A stretch of DNA of 64,000 nucleotides from Rufibacter sp. XAAS-G3-1 (GCF_013623775.1 NZ_JABFAM010000023.1:1-64000), one strand, 5' to 3'; shown: positions 7,867 to 17,760, counted from the stretch's first letter. Notes: generated by a model from the letters alone, not told the origin. Program-made: numbers and translations.

Positions 7867-8757
7867 TCAGACCAGGGCCAACTCTTCCAGCACCTGGCGC
7901 GCGCGCAGGCAACTGGCTTCCTTGTCCTTGATCTCCAACATGATGTCTACGTCCAATCCGTGCAAATGGGTGAGAAACTCCCGAAACAAATCGGTTTCAA
8001 TGCTGGTCACGTGCTTGCCTTTGCGGTCGCCGGGGCTTTGGGAACTGTAATCCATCATGAGCACGCCATCGTGTTGCGGGTGCCAGGTACCGGCGGCCAG
8101 TTGCAGGGCCTCGGCCATGGGCTCCCCGTGGTGCAGGCACTCGTGGTGGAAGTTGTCAAACAAAATGGGGATACCCGTCTCGGCGTTCAGTTCCAGGCAA
8201 TCGCGTAGGCTGTAGAGGCGGTCGTCGTTCTCCACCACCAAGCGCGCTTTCACGTTCTCGGGCAAAGTCTGGTAGGTTTGGATGAAGCGTTTGAGGGCAC
8301 TGGGTTTGTCGCCGTACACGCCGCCCGCGTGAATCTGGAGTTTGGCCGTGGAGTCCAGCCCCATCAAGTCCATCACCGTAGCCTGGTACACCAACTCCGC
8401 GATGCTGTTGCGCACAATGCGCTCATCTGGCGAGTTGAGCACCACAAACTGATCTGGGTGCATGGAGATGCGCATGCCGTGTTTTTTAATGAAATCGCCC
8501 AGGCGCCGGAACGTCATCTGGAAATGCTGCTGCCAGTTGTAGGTGTTGATTTCATGCGAGGCGAAGGGCACCAACTCAGAGCTCATCCGGAAGAACAGGA
8601 AGCCGTGCTCTAGGTTGTACTCCAGAATACGGCGCAGACAGGCCAAGTTCTTTTCCACGGTCTGCACCAGCCGCTCCTCACTGTAAGACGCCAACCGGAA
8701 CGTGGTGGCCGAGGTGCAGTCCAGAGATTCATTCACGCAAGGGTATCCAATCTTCAT
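7867..8757 (-). CDS. uvsE: UV DNA damage repair endonuclease UvsE (UVDE)
   Basis: A 296-residue UVDE family endonuclease that nicks DNA 5' of cyclobutane dimers and other helix distortions, starting alternative excision repair. The family start MKIGYPCVNESLDCT is present, followed by ARRIL-like and FFRMSSELVPFASHE. The TIM-barrel metal site residues are in MRISMHPDQFVVLNSP (His/Asp), KLQIHAGGVYG (His), LVVENDDR (Glu), PILFDNFHHECLHHG (Asp and His) and the C-terminal DIMLEIKDKE (Glu). Length is normal. It is transcribed alone; no promoter of consensus type was found. The stop is immediately followed by a palindromic repeat. Confidence 0.95.
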   Translation of the reverse strand: MKIGYPCVNESLDCTSATTFRLASYSEERLVQTVEKNLACLRRILEYNLEHGFLFFRMSSELVPFASHEINTYNWQQHFQMTFRRLGDFIKKHGMRISMHPDQFVVLNSPDERIVRNSIAELVYQATVMDLMGLDSTAKLQIHAGGVYGDKPSALKRFIQTYQTLPENVKARLVVENDDRLYSLRDCLELNAETGIPILFDNFHHECLHHGEPMAEALQLAAGTWHPQHDGVLMMDYSSQSPGDRKGKHVTSIETDLFREFLTHLHGLDVDIMLEIKDKEASCLRARQVLEELALV

Positions 8758-8914
8758 GGTTCGCAGGGTTAGGTGGTATAAACCAGTGCCCGGGGCAGTT
8801 GTTTATGGTTTAGTAAACGGCGGGAAGGCGCGAGTGTTTTCTGAAGTTCCGGGGCTTGGGTGGACGGGGGTTGGGTTTTGGGGCTGAATTCAGGAGAGCA
8901 GCTTCAAAACACCT

Positions 8915-8940
8915 CTGGCGCGAGTCTCCAGACTCGTGTC
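8915..8940. repeat. Short copy of the second dispersed repeat (R2b)
   Basis: CTGGCGCGAGTCTCCAGACT-CGTGTC: only one hairpin half, in the opposite orientation to copies R2a and R2c. Confidence 0.6.
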
Positions 8941-8942
8941 TA

Positions 8943-9153
8943 CGGATAATGGATAGTCTCCAGATTATCCTCGCTGCGGAGCCGCGATAAGGGGACTGCT
9001 AGTTTACGACCTCGTCCTTCGGAAAACCTCCTAAAGTAAGAGGGAAATTTTTCAAAAGACCTGCGAGCGTCTGTGCCAACAACCTTCCCGTTTCGCCAAT
9101 CAGGAGATTGGCTATCCATTGGTGCGTAGAGCGCTGACGCTAACTCTACGCAC
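8943..9153. repeat. Cluster of short inverted repeats upstream of uvsE
   Basis: Three separate palindromes: GGATAAT...ATTATCC (about 8944-8970), GCCAATC-AGGA-GATTGGC (about 9097-9114), and GTGCGTAGAG (9122-9131) with CTCTACGCAC (9144-9153). No coding potential. Likely a patchwork of dispersed repeats. Confidence 0.45.
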
Positions 9154-9170
9154 AGCAATATCATTCGTGG

Positions 9171-9229
9171 GTCCGGCGAGTCTGGAGACTCGCTTCATCC
9201 CAAGTCACGAGACTGGAGTCTTGCGCCAG
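9171..9229. repeat. Second dispersed repeat (R2c)
   Basis: CCGGCGAGTCTGGAGACTCG, CTTCATCCC, CACGAGACTGGAGTCTTGCG-CCAG; almost identical to R2a and R2e. Confidence 0.75.
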
Positions 9230-9245
9230 AATGGCTTGAATCCGA

Positions 9246-9277
9246 CTCAAGACTCAGAACTCAAGACTCAGAACTCC
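9246..9277. repeat. Tandem repeat of AACTCAAGACTCAG
   Basis: GACTCAAGACTCAG-AACTCAAGACTCAG-AACTCC is a 14-bp unit repeated about twice, directly at the end of the large gene. A related tract lies at 51527-51555, also at a gene end next to an R2 copy. Confidence 0.55.
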
Positions 9278-9278
9278 C

Positions 9279-12200
9279 TTACTTCACTTGCACTTCTTTC
9301 AGGCCTTCCCGCCCGAAGAAAGTAGGGAAATACATTAATTCTGCGCGGGCGGGGTTCAGGGTGTAGGTGCCTTTGTAGCGGGGGAGGAGTTGGATGGTGA
9401 AGGTGTAGCTGCCCTTGCTCAGGTGGTTGGAGAAGATAGCCACTTTGTGCCGGAAGTACTCGCGGTGCGCCTCGTTACGGCCCCAACTGGATTTGGCGTC
9501 ATAGGTGCAACCGGCCGGAATAGGTACTTCAATCATCACGTAGGAGGCATCGGCTTTCACGTCTACTTCCACTTTCAGTTCTACCGGTTTGCCCGCGGTT
9601 AAAGTAGCTTGAGCCGATTTGGTGTTGGCGAAGGAAGTGCGTACTACAAAGTCCTTGTCTACCCGGGTCGGCTGGGCTATCCACTCGTTCTGGTAAGCGG
9701 TGAGATACAGCGGCAATAAACCTTGTTTGCGCAGCGTGAGCGGCTGGGTAGGAATAAAGGTGGTGTCTACCGGAAAACGGCGCAGAGTGGTGTTCAGGGC
9801 ACCCGTGAGCACCAAATTATTCTCGGGCGCAACGCCTTTCTCCTTTACCAAATCTGGCAACAAGGTCTCCAGCACGCGGGCAGATTCAAAGGTGTTGCGC
9901 CAATGGCCGGTACGCCGTTCACTGAGCAAAAAGGCTTGTATCTTAAGCAGTTCACGGGCATGCCCACCGGCGGCTTTCAGGATTTCGTAGACCAGCAAAG
10001 TATTGGAGATGTGGTTGTCAAAGAGGCTGCTTCGTTCCTTGCCCCAGTACACACCACCCAGCATAGTGGCGTGGCGGTATTTCTGAAGTGTATCCAGCGG
10101 TGCAGGCAAGTTTAACTTCTGCCGAAGCCTAGTGATGCGGAACTGTTCTTCCAGAGATAATTTGGGCTGTTTCTCCACTTTGGACACGTACGCCGGAAAG
10201 TCTACTTTGGCTTGTAACTGCTGTAGTATCTCCAGGGCTCTTATCTTGTCTGGCGCATCTTTCTTTTCAACATGATAGGTGAGGTAGTCAATTAAGGGCT
10301 GTTTTTTGAAACTGGTGGCAAAACCTTCCTGCTGGGCCATGACCAGGGCTTCGGTTACGTGGTGGCTTATCCAGATGTAGGCGGGGCCGGTTTCCCACCA
10401 ACTCCAGGTTCCGTCCTGCTGCTGGGTTTTCTCCAAGTGCCGGATGAGGCGGCGCACCATCTTTTCGTGCTCAAAGGGTTTGTCCAGCGCTGCCTGAATG
10501 CGCTTCTCCCAGAGCAGTCCCTTCAGTTTAGAGGCGGCCTGCTCGTTGCACCAGTACTCATAGCGGTGGAGCGCGTTAATCTCGTCCAGCATGACCTGCA
10601 GCAGATTGCTCTGCGCGTAGAAATGCACCGGGCCTTTGGCGGGGTCAAACGTGAGGGTCAGCGAGGTATCAACCGGCAGGGAGAGGAACTGGCCTTTCCG
10701 TTCCAGCACGCCTTTTTTGTACACGCCAATGTACCGCCGTTCGCCGTCTGAGAAACCCGCCCCTTGCTGTAAAGAGAAAAGCAATTCCACCGAGTCTGGT
10801 GCTACCGCCGGGGCCTGCACCAGCACGGTATCGGTGAACACGCGGCCTAGTTTCAGGTTTTGTTGCCTAAGCGTCTGGCCGTTGAAGGCAAAGGTGGTCT
10901 GCACCGATGCCGTATCTGGCAAGTAGTTCACGGCCTTGCCGATGATTTGCGTTTTATCCCCTTCAATCAAAAAACGGGGGCCGCTCAGCGTTGCCATCAT
11001 AGCTTTGAAAGACCTGATTTCAGTGCTGGCGGTGCCGCTGCGTTTGTTTCCGTCCATGGCCAGTACGTGGGTTTTCCAACTGGTCACATCGCCGGGGAAC
11101 GTGACCGGGAACGTGGCTTTGCCTTGTTTGTCGGTAGCCAGGCGCGGTTGCCAGAAAGCGTAATCAGAAAAGTAGCTTCGGATGGAGGAGGTAGCGTCTG
11201 CCTCGGCGCCAGCCATCAAGGATTGCTCGGCATCGGCTTTGCCTTTCTTGGTGGTGATAATAATGACACCGTTTGCCGCTGCGGAACCATAAATGGCTTT
11301 GGCAGCCGCATCTTTCAAGGTGGTAGTAGAGGCAATGGAGCTAGCGGAAATGTCTCCTAAATTGCCGCTGAACGGCACGCCGTCTACTATGATAAGCGGC
11401 TGGTTATTGCCTTGAATAGATGAAACACCTCGGATATTGATGCTGCTGCCAGGATTTCCAACAACTAGTCCTGCTACTCTGCCATTCAGTTCAGAACGCA
11501 CGACTGCCATAGAATAAGTCATTTCCCTCTTTTCCTGAGCCCCATAGCCAACCACCACTACCTCGCTTAAGGCTCTGGCATCGGAGGCTAATTTTATCTC
11601 AATTCGGCTGCTGCCTTTTACCGGGACTTCCTGGCTCACATACCCAATAAAAGATACTACCAGAATAGCGTTGGCTGGAGTAGTGATGGTAAACCTTCCG
11701 TCTACATCTGTGGCAACTGCCGAGCTCGTGCCTTTTACCTGCACCGTGGTTCCAGGCATGGGTTCTCCGGTTTCCTTGTCCAACACCCGGCCCCACACCT
11801 GGTCTGAAAAGCCCCCGGAATAACTGTAGGAGACCGAGGGAACATTGGGGGAAACGGGCTTGGGAAGCGGAGCGGTGGTGGTGGCGCTTTGCATGGCTCT
11901 TTCCACGCTGTTCTGGAGATACTTTTCCAACGCCTTGGTTTCTGGGGCAGGCTTCTGCAGTTGACTCTTGGTGAAGTTGAGGCGCAGCACGCCGTCGGGC
12001 TTCACGGTAATGCGTGCGCTGAGATGGCTTTGGTCGGGGAACACCAACGTGAACTGATATTCACCGGGGTACACCTGATGTAGCTGTGCCAGACTTCCGC
12101 GGTACATAGAGACCTGGTGGGTGGCCGCATCTGGCGCGTAGAGGAAAAGAACCTGCGGGCTCATCTGGAAAGTTGAATCCAGGTGCCATTGCAAGCGGCC

Positions 12201-15200
12201 GTAGCCCGGCAAGGTGCGGTATTCCGGTTGGTTCAGGAGGTGCGAAAGCCAGAACTGGTACTGTGTGTTCTCCCACTGCTTCAATAAGCTGGCCTCCGTT
12301 AAAGGGATTTCGGCTAAACGACTGAGGGCGAGTACGTAGGAGTCTGTTTTGTTTGAAAGTAGCACTCTACCCGGGAACGTCGGTTTTTCGCGTAGTTTCA
12401 GCAAACCAGGCTCAAAATGGTGCGTGTAGTTGGGCTCTGGGGTGAAGTTGGTGGTAAAGCTGCCCAAAGTGTGAAACTGCATCACATCGGGCTTAAAGGG
12501 GCCGGTTAACAGGATATTGCCTCTGGTTTTCTGAGTGAAATACCCGCGCGGCTGGTGGCTGTTGGGCAGAAACTGAACCAGGCGGCCTTGCTTCAAGTAG
12601 GAGAGGCCAGAGGAGAAGTTCTGCTCCACCGGCACCAGGTATTGGGTAAGCGTCTCTTGTTCTGAAGCGGTGAAGCGCCCTTTCTCCATCTCCTGTAACT
12701 GTTGCGGCAGCTTGTTCTGGTCAATGCTGAGGATGAGTTTCTGCCCTTGTTTCAGATAAACACTGTCTAACGTGATGAGGTGGTTGGCCGTGCGAAGTTT
12801 CAGGTGATGGTACCCGCTGTCGGCGGGGAAGGAGTAGGGCGGCACCACATCTGTGCCGGAGAAATACACGGGTACCTGGTTCAGGTAGATGACGTGCACC
12901 GGCACCACCCGGCCCGAGTCTACCACGAAGGGCGCCAACTGGGTAAGGCTGTCACTAGAGGCGGCATAATTAGTGAACATTCCCTGCGCGGGATACAACA
13001 ACTGATAATAGGAAAGGCTGTCTAGTCCCATTTCCTGCCGCCAGGTATTCCAGTGCAGTAACTGACTGCCTCTGTCGGGAGTATCTGCTATTTTGAAGGA
13101 ACGCCTGTTTTTCCGGCCTTGGTAGGAACCAAAGAATGGCACATTAGGTGGCGAAGCGGCCTTGAATTTTGAGGTAAGGGCATAGGCCGTGAGGTCAACG
13201 TGAGGCGCCGGTTTGCCTTTCGCGTCTTTCACCTCCAAGGTGAGGTTGGTTTGCTGACCGGGGTACACCGTGGCGGGAGCATTGACCGTAATGTCAAGCT
13301 CCCGCTTCCGGAAAGGGGCATTGTACTCATTGCTCTGCACCTGACCGCCCCACACGTACTGCACCGATGCGTAGTACGGCTCTTCGTTGCTGGCTTTTCT
13401 GGTGTAGTACCAGGCCGAAGTAGTGTCCTGTCCACGGTCAATAAGTTGGTTGTTCCGGTAAATGAAGTACCAGAAAGGCAGCTTTCTGGGGTTGTCAATG
13501 GTGAGGAAAAGGGAATCAGCGGTTCGGTCTGAGAAAAACTGAAAGTTGGCACTTTCGTCTCTAAGAGATAAAGAGGCTTTTAGGTTTCCGGTAGAAATTT
13601 CATAGTCGCGGGCATACGGCTGCAACGGAAGAAGCGCCGGAAGCTGTACTTTCTGCGTCTGGAGCTTTTTATTCTTTTCATCCCTGAGAACCAGCGTGGC
13701 CGCTTTGGGGAGTGACTTTTCGCCTTCCAGGTATTGGGCCAACACACTGTCATTTTTAAGGGTAAGCAGCAGATGGCCTTCTTCAAAGGAATAAGTACCG
13801 TTAGCCGATTTCTCGGTGCGTTCATTGCTAGAGTTCAGGAACGCGGCTTGTACCTCGTATACAATCTTCGCCTTCGGGAAAATAGTAGGCGGAAGCTTGA
13901 TGGTGGTTTCCCCCGAGTTTTCCAGTGGCTGTTGGTGCACCCAAAGCGTATCTGGGATAAACTGCACGGCTTCTTTGGTCTGCCTGATTTGGCGCGTGAG
14001 CACCGTCAGTTCCACGCGGGCATCGGGCAAGGTGAGGCCGTTGGCGTCTGCCCCACGCACCACCACCTGGTTGGTGGTGCCGGCAAAGTGTTCTTTGTGT
14101 TCTAGCCGAAGGGTGAAGGTGTTTTCCTTCAGTTCATAGTCTTCATACTTAAACTGGGAGTTGATGATTCTTTTATCGTCCCATTTTTTCTCCCGCATTA
14201 GGTTCAGATTCACATAGGTGTCCAACCTAAATTGGAGGGAATCGTGAAGAACGAATGCACCTTCGTAGGCGCCCGGGCGGTAGGGTTTCAAGGCGCCTAC
14301 CCTTTTGGTTTTGCTATTGCCATTAACCTCCGCTATCAAAGGTTTTCGGTAAGGCTTTCCGTTTTTCTTCACCAGAAAAGCCTTATAGCGCACCGTGTCA
14401 TTGGGCCGGTACATGGGCTTGTTCAGGGCTAAATAACCCCTAGGTTTGTTTTTCTGATTTCCATAGTTGTCGCGGTAGTCTTGGTCAAAAATGGAAAATA
14501 TGCTTCGTACCAAGCCCTGCGGCTCATGGTACGTCAGGCTCTGGACAATATTCCGGAAGGGCTGCCAGACATAATACAAAGGTTTACGGAATACAATCTT
14601 TTTCCAAAGCGGAGTAGGGTAGGGCAGCCTTTGGGCGTCAGTCGCCAAGGGCACATAAAAGGTAAAACCCTCCTGCGTCACTGAAAGTAACCCGCTCTTT
14701 TTGTGTTTGGCCAGGCGGTAGCTTTGGGTGGCCGCATCAAACGGCACTTTCTTCTTGTTTACCTGTACCAGAGCATTGCTGATGAGATTACCCAACGAGT
14801 CGTGCAGCACCGCCGCCAAGTCTACGTGGTTCTTGAGCAATTGCACCTGCGCATTGGTTTTGCTGTGCAGCGAGTACTCCAAATCTGGCCCCGATGTGTA
14901 GGTGTACAGGTAATGTCCCTGAGTCAACCGCTTCTGATAGGTCAACTGCGTAGGAAAGGAATCTACCTTGGTATGGAAAAAGCTCTCCCGGGCCGCCTGC
15001 ATCCCTTTCTCATACAGTTGTTTCGCCTCTGCGTTCGTAATCTTGTAGATGTACGTGTAGTAGCTGGTAGTGCGGCTGTTGGTCAGGTTCCGTTGAGCCG
15101 TAGCACCCGTATAGGTAAGCAGCAGACCGCAGGTGAACAGCAGAAACGCAAGGCAAGGTCTTAGGACACGGGGCAGAGGCATGGGGCGCTTTTTTGTTTT

Positions 15201-15230
15201 AATATAGCGAAAAACCTTTTTACTTGGCAT
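9279..15230 (-). CDS. Alpha-2-macroglobulin-like protein with internal carboxypeptidase-regulatory and TonB plug domains
   Basis: A giant exported protein of 1983 residues. An N-terminal signal or anchor segment is visible (PCLAFLLFTCGLLLTYTGAT, cleavage near residue 46); the ATG at residue 17 (15182) is an alternative start. Residues about 100-1100 hold macroglobulin-type beta domains, with the MG2 signature LNKPMYRPNDTVRYKAFLVK. At about 1145-1235 there is a CarboxypepD_reg-like domain (VWGRVLDKETGEPMPGTTVQ), followed at about 1240-1330 by a TonB plug domain (INIRGVSSIQGNNQPLIIVD, YGSAAANGVIIITTKKGK). The A2M core then resumes (FPGDVTSWKTHVLAMDGN) with YWCNEQAAS near residue 1560, matching the CxEQ thioester site. 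No beta-barrel follows the plug. A2M proteins trap proteases or protect the envelope; the plug could serve docking to an outer-membrane partner (inference). Confidence 0.9.
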   Translation of the reverse strand: MPSKKVFRYIKTKKRPMPLPRVLRPCLAFLLFTCGLLLTYTGATAQRNLTNSRTTSYYTYIYKITNAEAKQLYEKGMQAARESFFHTKVDSFPTQLTYQKRLTQGHYLYTYTSGPDLEYSLHSKTNAQVQLLKNHVDLAAVLHDSLGNLISNALVQVNKKKVPFDAATQSYRLAKHKKSGLLSVTQEGFTFYVPLATDAQRLPYPTPLWKKIVFRKPLYYVWQPFRNIVQSLTYHEPQGLVRSIFSIFDQDYRDNYGNQKNKPRGYLALNKPMYRPNDTVRYKAFLVKKNGKPYRKPLIAEVNGNSKTKRVGALKPYRPGAYEGAFVLHDSLQFRLDTYVNLNLMREKKWDDKRIINSQFKYEDYELKENTFTLRLEHKEHFAGTTNQVVVRGADANGLTLPDARVELTVLTRQIRQTKEAVQFIPDTLWVHQQPLENSGETTIKLPPTIFPKAKIVYEVQAAFLNSSNERTEKSANGTYSFEEGHLLLTLKNDSVLAQYLEGEKSLPKAATLVLRDEKNKKLQTQKVQLPALLPLQPYARDYEISTGNLKASLSLRDESANFQFFSDRTADSLFLTIDNPRKLPFWYFIYRNNQLIDRGQDTTSAWYYTRKASNEEPYYASVQYVWGGQVQSNEYNAPFRKRELDITVNAPATVYPGQQTNLTLEVKDAKGKPAPHVDLTAYALTSKFKAASPPNVPFFGSYQGRKNRRSFKIADTPDRGSQLLHWNTWRQEMGLDSLSYYQLLYPAQGMFTNYAASSDSLTQLAPFVVDSGRVVPVHVIYLNQVPVYFSGTDVVPPYSFPADSGYHHLKLRTANHLITLDSVYLKQGQKLILSIDQNKLPQQLQEMEKGRFTASEQETLTQYLVPVEQNFSSGLSYLKQGRLVQFLPNSHQPRGYFTQKTRGNILLTGPFKPDVMQFHTLGSFTTNFTPEPNYTHHFEPGLLKLREKPTFPGRVLLSNKTDSYVLALSRLAEIPLTEASLLKQWENTQYQFWLSHLLNQPEYRTLPGYGRLQWHLDSTFQMSPQVLFLYAPDAATHQVSMYRGSLAQLHQVYPGEYQFTLVFPDQSHLSARITVKPDGVLRLNFTKSQLQKPAPETKALEKYLQNSVERAMQSATTTAPLPKPVSPNVPSVSYSYSGGFSDQVWGRVLDKETGEPMPGTTVQVKGTSSAVATDVDGRFTITTPANAILVVSFIGYVSQEVPVKGSSRIEIKLASDARALSEVVVVGYGAQEKREMTYSMAVVRSELNGRVAGLVVGNPGSSINIRGVSSIQGNNQPLIIVDGVPFSGNLGDISASSIASTTTLKDAAAKAIYGSAAANGVIIITTKKGKADAEQSLMAGAEADATSSIRSYFSDYAFWQPRLATDKQGKATFPVTFPGDVTSWKTHVLAMDGNKRSGTASTEIRSFKAMMATLSGPRFLIEGDKTQIIGKAVNYLPDTASVQTTFAFNGQTLRQQNLKLGRVFTDTVLVQAPAVAPDSVELLFSLQQGAGFSDGERRYIGVYKKGVLERKGQFLSLPVDTSLTLTFDPAKGPVHFYAQSNLLQVMLDEINALHRYEYWCNEQAASKLKGLLWEKRIQAALDKPFEHEKMVRRLIRHLEKTQQQDGTWSWWETGPAYIWISHHVTEALVMAQQEGFATSFKKQPLIDYLTYHVEKKDAPDKIRALEILQQLQAKVDFPAYVSKVEKQPKLSLEEQFRITRLRQKLNLPAPLDTLQKYRHATMLGGVYWGKERSSLFDNHISNTLLVYEILKAAGGHARELLKIQAFLLSERRTGHWRNTFESARVLETLLPDLVKEKGVAPENNLVLTGALNTTLRRFPVDTTFIPTQPLTLRKQGLLPLYLTAYQNEWIAQPTRVDKDFVVRTSFANTKSAQATLTAGKPVELKVEVDVKADASYVMIEVPIPAGCTYDAKSSWGRNEAHREYFRHKVAIFSNHLSKGSYTFTIQLLPRYKGTYTLNPARAELMYFPTFFGREGLKEVQVK

Positions 15231-15252
15231 GCCGAAGAAGAGGTGAAGCGCT

Positions 15253-15290
15253 GTTTTACCCCTGTTTTCCAGAAAACAGCCCCGAAACGG
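15253..15290. repeat. Palindromic repeat copy P7
   Basis: GTTTTACCCCTGTTTTCC then AGAAAACAGCCCCGAAACGG; lies in the divergent gap between the A2M-like gene and sucD. Confidence 0.75.
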
Positions 15291-15326
15291 ATTGTCATAC
15301 CCACGGGCCTTATCGGGAATTCTTAG

Positions 15327-15357
15327 TTTGGATGGGCGGCAAAAAAGCCTATTTTTG
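15327..15357 (+). promoter_or_regulatory. Consensus Bacteroidota promoter of sucD
   Basis: TTTG (15327-15330), 19-bp spacer, TATTTTTG (15350-15357): exact match to TTTG-N19-TAnnTTTG. It lies 48 bp before the sucD ATG. Confidence 0.85.
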
Positions 15358-15404
15358 CGTACAGTTTAAACGAGAGCGTACATCTTTCACATAATCCACT
15401 ACAC

Positions 15405-16298
15405 ATGAGTGTTTTAGTAAATAAAGATTCCAAAGTGATTGTGCAGGGCTTCACCGGCTCAGAGGGTTCTTTCCACGCACAGCAAATGATTGAATACGGT
15501 ACCAACGTGGTAGGTGGCGTAACCCCGGGCAAAGGTGGTTCCACCCACTTAGACCGTCCGGTGTTCAACACCGTGGCCGAGGCCGTGCAGAAAGCCCAGG
15601 CCAACGTGTCCATCATTTTCGTGCCACCGGCGTTTGCCGCTGATGCCATCATGGAAGCCGCCGATGCCGGGATCGAAGTGATTGTGGCCATCACCGAAGG
15701 AATTCCGGTGAAAGACATGGTTGCCGCTAAAAACTACCTCAAAAACAAGCCGGTTACTTTAATCGGGCCAAACTGCCCAGGTGTGATCACGCCAGGCGAG
15801 GCGAAAGTTGGTATCATGCCCGGTTTCGTGTTCAAGCCAGGAAGAATCGGGATCGTTTCCAAGTCTGGTACGTTGACCTATGAGGCCGCCGACCAGATTG
15901 TGAAAGCCGGTTTGGGTATTTCCACTGCCATCGGAATTGGTGGTGACCCCATCATCGGGACGCCAACCAAAGACGCCGTACAACTGCTGATGGAAGACCC
16001 AGAGACCGATGCCATTGTGATGATTGGTGAAATTGGCGGGAACTACGAAGCCGTAGCCGCAGAGTACATCAGAGCCACCGGCAACAAGAAACCAGTGGTT
16101 GGTTTCATCGCGGGCCAAACCGCTCCGGCCGGACGTAGAATGGGCCACGCGGGTGCCATCATCGGCGGAGCCGATGACACCGCCGCCGCTAAAATGCGCA
16201 TCATGCGCGAAAACGGCATCCACGTAGTAGACTCACCCGCCGAGATTGGCGAGACCATGGTACGTGTATTACAAGGCGAAGCTACCAACAACGCGTAA
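15405..16298 (+). CDS. sucD: Succinate--CoA ligase (ADP-forming) subunit alpha
   Basis: Alpha subunit of succinyl-CoA synthetase, which converts succinyl-CoA to succinate with ATP or GTP formation in the TCA cycle, working as a complex with SucC. The 297 residues match family length. Visible are the CoA-binding Rossmann domain ([29 protein letters not shown]), the ligase domain ([35 protein letters not shown]) and the phosphohistidine loop [12 protein letters not shown], with the active histidine near residue 248. The sucC gene is not adjacent, as is common in Bacteroidota. It has its own consensus promoter and a strong terminator, so it is monocistronic. Confidence 0.97.
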   Translation: MSVLVNKDSKVIVQGFTGSEGSFHAQQMIEYGTNVVGGVTPGKGGSTHLDRPVFNTVAEAVQKAQANVSIIFVPPAFAADAIMEAADAGIEVIVAITEGIPVKDMVAAKNYLKNKPVTLIGPNCPGVITPGEAKVGIMPGFVFKPGRIGIVSKSGTLTYEAADQIVKAGLGISTAIGIGGDPIIGTPTKDAVQLLMEDPETDAIVMIGEIGGNYEAVAAEYIRATGNKKPVVGFIAGQTAPAGRRMGHAGAIIGGADDTAAAKMRIMRENGIHVVDSPAEIGETMVRVLQGEATNNA

Positions 16299-16320
16299 GC
16301 AAACCCTGTCTTATATAGAA

Positions 16321-16350
16321 AAGGCGGCCCTGCAAAGGGCCGCCTTTTTT
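16321..16350 (+). terminator. sucD rho-independent terminator
   Basis: AAGGCGGCCC (16321-16330), loop TGCAAA, GGGCCGCCTT (16337-16346), then a T-run. Perfect 10-bp GC-rich stem 23 bp after the stop. Confidence 0.93.
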
Positions 16351-16458
16351 GTTTGGCAAGTGGATGAAAACTGACACTGTTCAAATCAGTATTTCGGTCT
16401 TGCACACCAGGTATCCGCCTTGATTCCTCTACAATTCTGTTTTGGAGTAGGCCAAACC

Positions 16459-16497
16459 CATTTCAGGGCTACTTCTTCTAAAATGGCTCTGAAACGG
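16459..16497. repeat. Palindromic repeat copy P8 (degenerate)
   Basis: CCATTTCAGGGCTACTTCTT then CTAAAATGGCTCTGAAACGG; outer arms still pair, the centre has diverged. Confidence 0.6.
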
Positions 16498-16516
16498 AAA
16501 GCAGGGGTAAGGCTGA

Positions 16517-17676
16517 TTAGTTTACTTCCAGTTCGCTCTGGCTTGGTAGTTTAGGGAAGGGCGCATGGGGTTCTGTCTGGTACCAGTAGGAAACGGTGCT
16601 AATGTCTGACTTCTGCGGTAAATAGGGCCTGGTGGCACCCCGGTAGCCTAAATCCTGGACGGTTACTTTCTGGTCTTTCTCAAACCGAAATGGATCCAGA
16701 ATGTGCCAGCGGTACATGCCGAAACGCTGCTGGGATTTATACAGCCATCTGGTCTGATTACCTGGTGCAGACCAGCATAAGCAGTGGAATACTCCTGATA
16801 CTGTTTGGTTGCCTTGTTCTCAAAGTTGTAGGAGCCGTTGAAATAGTCTTCGGTGCCGGTGGTTACAATGGTGGCAAAGTCTTTGTCGCCATCCAGGAAG
16901 AACTTTACTTCACCTTCGCCCCACCAGCCGTTGTTATTGGCCCCAAATGCCATGTACGTTCCCACATAATGCCCTTTTCCTTTGATGCCTTCTACCAGGG
17001 TGTGCAGGTGGTTGGTGGTAGGGTTGTTGCGCCGGAACTGGGCGTGGAAGTAGCCTTCATCATTTGGAACGTCGGTCAGCACATAGTTCACCTGGTAGTA
17101 CAAGCCATGGCGGCAGTCTTATTGGTGTTTTCCATGGTGATTCTGCACTTCTTCCGGAAGGGCATTAAAGGAGCTGCCGGGGTTCACGGTGATGGCCAGC
17201 GAGTTCAAGGGAGCAAATTCGCCCCAGCCTATGCCAAAGAAGTCGCCCACCGGTACTTCCACCGACGGCTCTTTCTCATCATCCCAATAAATGCGCATGA
17301 TGGTGAAGCGCCAGTTGCCGGTAGGGGTCATCCAGATCTGCTGAATGGCGCCGGGGCCTTCCATCTCGGCAATGGTCAGGGTTTCGCCGGGGTTGATGTT
17401 TACATAAGGGTTTACTTTCCAGCCTTGCCCCAGTTCAGAGGCGGGGATGGAGGAATTGGCCACATTGCGCTTGCCTTTGTCTTTCACAGGGTCGGCCATG
17501 CCGCCTTTGCCTTTGGCACCGGTGAAATTCTCGGGGCTGATGGAGCGGGTCTTGGCGTCTGATAACCGGGAAAGGTTACCCATGTTCATGTCTAACCCAT
17601 TGAACTTGTCCCGGTTCTGGGCAAAGGCATAGGTGAACAGAAAGAAGGACAAAAAGGTAAAAATCGCTTTTCTCAT
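16517..17676 (-). pseudogene. DUF2961 / GH172-type glycoside hydrolase, disrupted by three frameshifts
   Basis: Family members are about 370-390 residues, cover this span, and include alpha-D-arabinofuranosidase and difructose-anhydride activities. Frame one (17676 to about 17165) has a signal peptide (FTFLSFFLFTYAFA) and GPGAIQQIWMTPTG; after SSFN it shifts to PFRKKCRITMENTNKTAAM, apparently losing about 14 nt. A second shift near 17107 looks like one lost base before LYYQVNYVLTDVPNDEGYFH, and a third near 16743 one lost base before YKSQQRFGMYRWHILDPFRF. Restoring the frames gives a continuous DUF2961 protein ending SVSYWYQTEPHAPFP. It is therefore a pseudogene unless the assembly is wrong. 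Other relics lie at 18-21 kb. Confidence 0.85.
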
Positions 17677-17760
17677 AGTTAGGTATAAGGTTAATTCTTA
17701 TTTGTTCTGATTGTGAATTCTTGTTCTTGGTTTTGTAAAGCGTGATGATTTTTGCGGTTC

